A DNA stretch of 64,000 nucleotides from the NCBI GenBank assembly GCA_034434835.1, contig DAOTXX010000070.1, positions 1-64,000 on the forward strand, in the 5' to 3' direction. The translations under genes and the position numbers were made by a program. Shown here piece by piece: positions 59,876-64,000 of this stretch; position 1 is the first letter of the stretch, and each line of letters opens with the position of its first letter. The stretch comes from JBGLNJ01 sp034434835 (GTDB lineage Bacteria > Chloroflexota > Anaerolineae > Fen-1058). The notes under the pieces are model-generated. The model did no database searches. It saw nothing but the letters and a program-made list of their open reading frames with translations, and was not told the DNA's origin.

Positions 59876-62460
59876 CTACTGATTGAACCACAACTCGTAC
59901 ACCTCATCGCCGTAGCGCAACGTCATCTCGCCGGAGCCAAAGTCCGAGTGCGCCCAGGGGCTATCCACCAGCGGGTAGCGGTTCAACTGAACTGGCTCGC
60001 CGTTGACCGTTGGCCTGACATCCCATCCGGTGACGAAACGGCCAATCGAAGGCGACTCGAACGTGAGCACGCCGTTTTGCTCCGTGATGCTGGCCTGGCC
60101 CAGCGCGTTGACGAACGCATCAAATGATTTCCAGTCTTCCTCGCGGCCGCACTCGACCAGCCAGGTGTTTTCCGGCGCCCAGCATTGCAGTTCGCGCCCG
60201 GCGTATTGGCCATAGTCGCCCACCTTGAATCCGTTCTGTGAATAGATACCCACGTAGCCGCGCTTGACGCGCACGAAAGCCCAATTGCCCGCAAAGCGCA
60301 CCTCGTCGAACAATTCTTGCGGGAACCAGCAGTGGCTCATCCACGTAAAATACTCGTTCAGGCGAAAGGTGAGCGACATGACGTTCTTGTGTTGAATCAC
60401 GCGCGGCATGATGGTGTTGCCCGACCAGTAATCGGGCCGCAGCCCCGACCCTTCGCCGGTGGTGTGCGGGCACGACCAAAAGATGACGGCCTTGTTGCCC
60501 AGCGTCACCTGCGCCACATGGGTCGAGGGTTCAAACTCGCCTTTGCGATGATCCTGCAAGCCGGACAGCATGTAATCGGGCGTGCGATAGACGACAAAAT
60601 CTGCGTGTCGCGCCGACGTGCGCAGGATGCCGTGCCGTTCTTTGGACTCGACCACGCTCGTATCATCCACCGCCATGTTGTAGATGAGCTTGGGCGGTTT
60701 GTAGTCGCTGGTCGCCAGACACACTGGCGCCATGCCCGATGTGCCTTTGGTCAGCGAACCATTGCCAAGCAGCAACCAGCACAGCGCCGACGTTCCCTCG
60801 AAATCGGGATATTTGATATAGATGCCGTAACTGCGCCCATGCGTTGTGCCCCAGATGCCCTGGTAACTATCGGCGGCCAGATTGAAAAACATCTCGTCGA
60901 GGGCTGCGCTGACCATCTGCCGTAATTTGTATTGGCCTTCGTGCGTGGCAAAGTCGTACACGTTCAAGAGCGGCGCGATGCAGATGGGAAAGTAGGAATT
61001 GGAATGCCACTCGTCAAAGCCGAACCGTCCGCGCTGCCGCAGCCACTCGGTGATGTACGTGAACGCCTTGTGATAGTGGAACAACCCATTCTGGCGGCTG
61101 TTGGTGAACTCGTCGGTCGGGAACAGGAACCCCGCCATCCACTCGGCCACATGAAAGAGCAAGCGGTGATTTTCCGATCCCATGTACATGACCGTGTCGC
61201 CCGGCTCGTCAATCCAATACTTGAAGCCCAGCACCGTGTCCTTCATCAGCGCGTTGATCTCCGGGCTGAGGCGGCGCTGTTCGCGCTCCCAGAACATCAG
61301 CCGCAAAATGCCTTGAATAGCAAAGTCGGCGCAGTCGTTGCGCGCGGCGATGAATTCACACGTCCAGCGGATCACCTTTTCATCCACGCGCTCATATTGC
61401 CCAAGCGCGTAACGCGCGACGTGCGTCCAGATGTCGTTGCGGTCGTGTGTTTCGATGTTGCTGGCATAGTGTTCCAGCACAAGTCGTCGGCGCTCGTCAA
61501 TCTTGTCGTAGCCTTGCGGCGCAGCGACGGGCGTGACCTTACGCAGGTTGTTGAATGACGCGGTCGTGAACGGCTGGCCGTCCCTGTCCAGCCACGTACA
61601 GCGAATGTGATACACGCCGTCCGCCAGTTCTTTGCCTGAAGCCAGCCTGACCTGGCCAGCGGCGGTGGGTTGGCTGGTCTGCAATACCTGACCTTCACTT
61701 GACACGAGTTCAACTTGCAACTTGAACCCGCTGGCAGGGGCCTGGCCCAACGTCAGGGTCACATCATGCTCTGGATAAATGATGTCGCGCGGCAGCCGCA
61801 GGCTGCTCAATTCCTCTTCGACCTGCGTGCGCGTTTCGAGCGATAGCCCCGGCGCGAGCGGCACGCGAACAGTCGCATCGCTATCTGTGATCTCCAATCG
61901 TAGCCCCACCTGCGCCATGCGCGCGATGCGGAACAGGCCGACGTTCACAATGTTTTCGCCCGGTTGAAGCGCCGCTTCAAAGTGATAGATGTAGATGTAA
62001 CCTTCTCGCGTCGGAGAAGCGTTCGCGCTGTCGAAAACGAGCATCCCGTTGATGAACACCAACGCGCGCACATCGTTGGTGATCAGCCGCCACTGCCGCA
62101 TCCCGGCTTGGTCGGGCGTGACGATGTTCGAAAGGAACGCGGCGCCCAGGTGATTCTTGATGTTGTATGTGCCCCACGAAAGGAATTTCTCCGGCCCGCG
62201 CACCAGATTCCAGCGCGCCGTCTCGCCATGAAACGTTGTCGTCTGGCCTTCGACTGGCTGTAGCGCCAGAATTTTGCGCGCCTCGTCCACGATCTCGTTC
62301 ATCGCCGCGCGGCCCACTGGCGAAGCCTTGTTCTCGAAATACGACAGGCCGACGACCTGACCTGGCTCGATAGGTCGTGGTTGAACGGCCCCAGCATGAT
62401 CCAGGGCTTGAGCGCGTCACTGGCTTGGATTAGGCGAGTCAGGTTTTCATGTGCGGACAT
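59876..62460 (-). CDS. Large uncharacterised (alpha/alpha)-toroid protein, lyase-like; apparent frameshift near the 5' end
   Basis: The main frame (to 62317) gives about 813 residues. An N-terminal beta-rich region is followed by a helical part with MGSENHRLLFHVAEW near residue 395, EWHSNSYFPIC near 450 and WGTTHGRSYGIY near 510. Asn-His, Tyr and His placed in this way recall (alpha/alpha)-toroid polysaccharide lyases, but no known family is recognised. The natural start seems to be the ATG at 62460 (GGAG upstream; MSAHENLTRLIQASD...WIMLGPFNHD), which lies in another frame; a one-base loss at about 62340-62375 would join them to GLSYFENKASP. It is either a sequence error, a mutation or a start at GTG 62317. 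Confidence 0.6.
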
Positions 62461-62481
62461 GGTGATTTTCTCCAGATTCCC

Positions 62482-62643
62482 GTCAACGAATATCGAACGA
62501 ATCAACGAATGGCGGGATGTGCCTCGATTCGTTTATTCGTTGTCCCATTTGTTGACGGATTTTCTCTCTGTCAACGAATCTCGAATAAACGAATGGCAGG
62601 AGCTTGCCAGCAGATTCGTTTATTCGTTATTCCATTCGTTGAC
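62482..62643. repeat. GTCAAC palindrome family, units A and B
   Basis: Unit A spans 62482-62556 and unit B 62570-62643. Each opens GTCAACGAAT and closes with GTTGAC (TTTGTTGAC in A, ATTCGTTGAC in B), with ACGAAT steps in the left half and ATTCGTTTATTCGTT in the right half. Unit B overlaps the 3' end of the GxxExxY gene and encodes its last seven residues and stop. Confidence 0.8.
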
Positions 62644-63093
62644 AGATTTCCCCTGCTTGCGCCGATGAGCGAGAATGTGCTGTGGTGGAAAGAGTCGCTT
62701 CCATTCCAGGCGCCGCCTTCCGAAGTTGAAGAGCAGAATGACCTCGCAGTCTGGGTCGGCGGCAAAATAGTCTATACACTGGGCAATCTCATCATTGGTG
62801 ATGGGATGGGAATGTGCTTTGTATTCCACCAATAGCCTTGAGGTAACCCGATGATCTGGCCAGTAAAAGTTCACCAGGTTACCGTTTTCATCAAAGATAG
62901 GAAGCTGCGGTTCCCTTTCCGCAGGCAATCCGGCGTCCGCGAATCGTTGGGTCATGGCATTGTGATAAGTCTCTTCCCGATGGCCCGGCCCCAGGTCATT
63001 ATGGATTGCCATCGCCAGACCGATTACCTGATATGTCAGCCCCTCAAGCCTGTCATCAACCAGCCCTGGCTTGGTCTTCTTCGCCCCGGCCAT
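62620..63093 (-). CDS. GxxExxY protein, PD-(D/E)XK nuclease-like
   Basis: A 157-residue protein. The name-giving motif is GHREETY (Gly37, Glu40, Tyr43) after AIHNDLGPG, and the nuclease-type core is Asp80 followed by Glu90-x-Lys92 in LLVEYKAHSHP. ILLFNFGRRRLEWKRLF near residue 120 is the usual C-terminal strand. The function of the family is not established. I start at 63093 (GGAGGAAAGT before the ATG). The last seven residues VNEWNNE and the stop are encoded by palindrome unit B. Units A/B and C-F flank the gene on both sides, suggesting the gene and repeats are linked. Confidence 0.85.
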   Translation of the reverse strand: MAGAKKTKPGLVDDRLEGLTYQVIGLAMAIHNDLGPGHREETYHNAMTQRFADAGLPAEREPQLPIFDENGNLVNFYWPDHRVTSRLLVEYKAHSHPITNDEIAQCIDYFAADPDCEVILLFNFGRRRLEWKRLFPPQHILAHRRKQGKSVNEWNNE

Positions 63094-63137
63094 ACTTTCC
63101 TCCATGGCGGTAGGCTGATGTCTATGACGGTTTTTGC

Positions 63138-63480
63138 GTCAACGAATATCGAACGAATCAACGAATGATGGCTTGCCAGTTGGATTCGTTTATTCGTTGC
63201 GCCAAAGGCGATTCGTTGACGGATTCCCCCTTGTCAACGAAAATCGAACGAATCAACGAATGACGGCTTGCCGGTGGGATTCGTTTATTCGTTGGTCTAT
63301 TCGTTGACGGATTCTCCCTTGTCAACAAGCATCGAACGAATCAACGAGTGACGGCTTGCCGGTGGGATTCGTTTATTCGTTGCGCCAAAGGCGATTCGTT
63401 GACAGGTTTCGCGCTTGTCAACGAATCTCGAACGAATCAACGAATGACAGCTTCTCGCTGGTCATCCCTTTATTCGTGTC
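63138..63480. repeat. GTCAAC palindrome array, units C-F
   Basis: Units C (63138-63220), D (63233-63308), E (63321-63403) and F (63417 to about 63480, lacking its right end) follow one another with 12-13-base spacers such as GGATTCCCCCTT. Period is 88-96 bases. Left arms are of the GTCAACGAATATCGAACGAATC type; the right arms of C and E carry the CGCCTTTGGCGC block, that of D does not. There is no gene in 63094-63567. A GACGAACG...CGTTCGTC hairpin lies at about 63536-63563. Confidence 0.85.
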
Positions 63481-63567
63481 TTTTCAAAAAGCAAGAGAGC
63501 GGCTCCTTACAAAGCGTCCCGCAGCAAGATGAAAGACGAACGACAAATGACCAACGTTCGTCCTTCG

Positions 63568-64000
63568 TCATTCGACTTCTTGACAGCCCGTCTCCGCCAT
63601 CAGCTTGCGCAGCGCATTGGCCGCAATCGTCATCCCCTCCGCGCCGCTGAACCCGCCGCTGTGTCCGGCAATCTTGAGGTGTGGTTCCAGCGCCAGCACG
63701 CCTCGATAACCCATCTCTTTGAGACCCAGCAGCAGTTCCTTGACCTCCCCATCGCCTTCACCGGCCGGGCGCACCTGGCCGTCTGCCAGCATCGCGTCCT
63801 TGACGTGGATGTAGGCGATGTAGGGCTTGAGCATCTCCCAGCCGCGCGTCGTCGGGCGCTCCACACCCACCTGGACAAAATTGGCCGGGTCCCAGGCGAA
63901 GCGCAGATGCGGCGAGTTGACGCGGCCGAGGACGGCGCGACATCGCTGGGGCGTATCGGTCACAATGTCCTTTTCGTTTTCGAGCAGGAGAAGAAAATCC
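63568..64000 (-). CDS. Sugar phosphate isomerase/epimerase-like protein, C-terminal part only
   Basis: About 143 C-terminal residues; the gene runs off the right edge. Reading from the edge, LLLENEKDIVTDTPQRC and then LRFAWDPANFVQVGV, IHVKDAMLADGQV, GEGDGEV and LALEPHLKIAGHSGGFSG follow the xylose-isomerase-like TIM-barrel order with metal-binding Glu, Asp, His and Glu. It is a different branch from the protein at 36910-37674. Likely isomerises or epimerises a sugar. It is the most upstream visible gene of the minus-strand side, separated from the rest by the palindrome array. Confidence 0.82.
   Translation of the reverse strand, partial: DFLLLLENEKDIVTDTPQRCRAVLGRVNSPHLRFAWDPANFVQVGVERPTTRGWEMLKPYIAYIHVKDAMLADGQVRPAGEGDGEVKELLLGLKEMGYRGVLALEPHLKIAGHSGGFSGAEGMTIAANALRKLMAETGCQEVE

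Noticed and set aside
62482..63480. CRISPR array
   Set aside because: Repeats recur at 88-96 bases, but each unit is one long palindrome with short, similar spacers of 12-13 bases, not unique 30-40-base spacers. No cas genes are near.

Overview
The window is about 64 kb of GC-rich bacterial DNA, probably from an uncultured Chloroflexota bacterium (Anaerolineae-like). I infer this from the Cys-anchored binding proteins with long Ala/Pro/Thr linkers, the paired family-5 'oligopeptide-type' sugar importers, and the many short palindromic repeats between genes. No rRNA, tRNA or other taxonomic marker gene was seen, so this placement is inference. Both ends cut genes: an Old Yellow Enzyme-type oxidoreductase at the left and a sugar-phosphate-isomerase-like protein at the right.

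Layout. 1-3216 (-): Gfo/Idh dehydrogenase, GH88 unsaturated uronyl hydrolase, SDR and flavin oxidoreductase, closely packed. 3217-5606: mostly gene debris (PIN-domain remnant, broken RHS/YD-repeat gene, F5/8C domain fragment), one intact lipoprotein gene and a TIR-bounded repeat. 5607-9137 (-): a CUT1-type sugar importer without an ATPase, with an intrinsic terminator between binding protein and permeases. 9376-12742: a response regulator and a hybrid histidine kinase that overlap tail to tail. 13001-23240 (+): GH31 glycosidase, ThuA-like protein, IclR regulator and a complete five-gene family-5 importer. 23416-27381: Ldh-family dehydrogenase (-), then hydroxypyruvate isomerase, tartronate-semialdehyde reductase and aldo/keto reductase (+). 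27502-29685 (-): a second GH88 and a LacI regulator. 29986-36826 (+): a second, paralogous five-gene importer behind a consensus promoter. 36910-41736 (+): TIM-barrel isomerase, Gfo/Idh, URO-D-like protein, GH2 beta-glucuronidase. 62460-41778 (-): unassigned toroid enzyme, membrane protein and ABC-2 exporter, GH67 alpha-glucuronidase, GH105, two PL22-type proteins, SWIM-HTH protein, VPS62-GDPD fusion, two cupins, two GH4 enzymes, HAD, second URO-D-like protein, Gfo/Idh.

How it fits together. The enzymes point to intracellular breakdown of uronic-acid-containing oligosaccharides (glucuronoxylan, pectin or related glycans): PL22 and GH88/GH105 act on lyase products, GH67, GH4 and GH2 remove alpha- and beta-linked glucuronic or galacturonic acid, and GH31 probably removes alpha-xylose or glucose. 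Three importers supply substrates. The Gfo/Idh, SDR, isomerase and hyi/garR genes could feed products to central metabolism. LacI and IclR regulators sit directly beside the importers.

The most unusual material is the repeat DNA. A family of about 74-85-bp palindromes (GTCAACGAAT...ATTCGTTGAC) forms clusters around a GxxExxY nuclease-like gene and supplies that gene's last seven codons. Another palindrome family forms the stop-codon ends of several unrelated genes. A third repeat is inserted in frame inside the GH67 gene.
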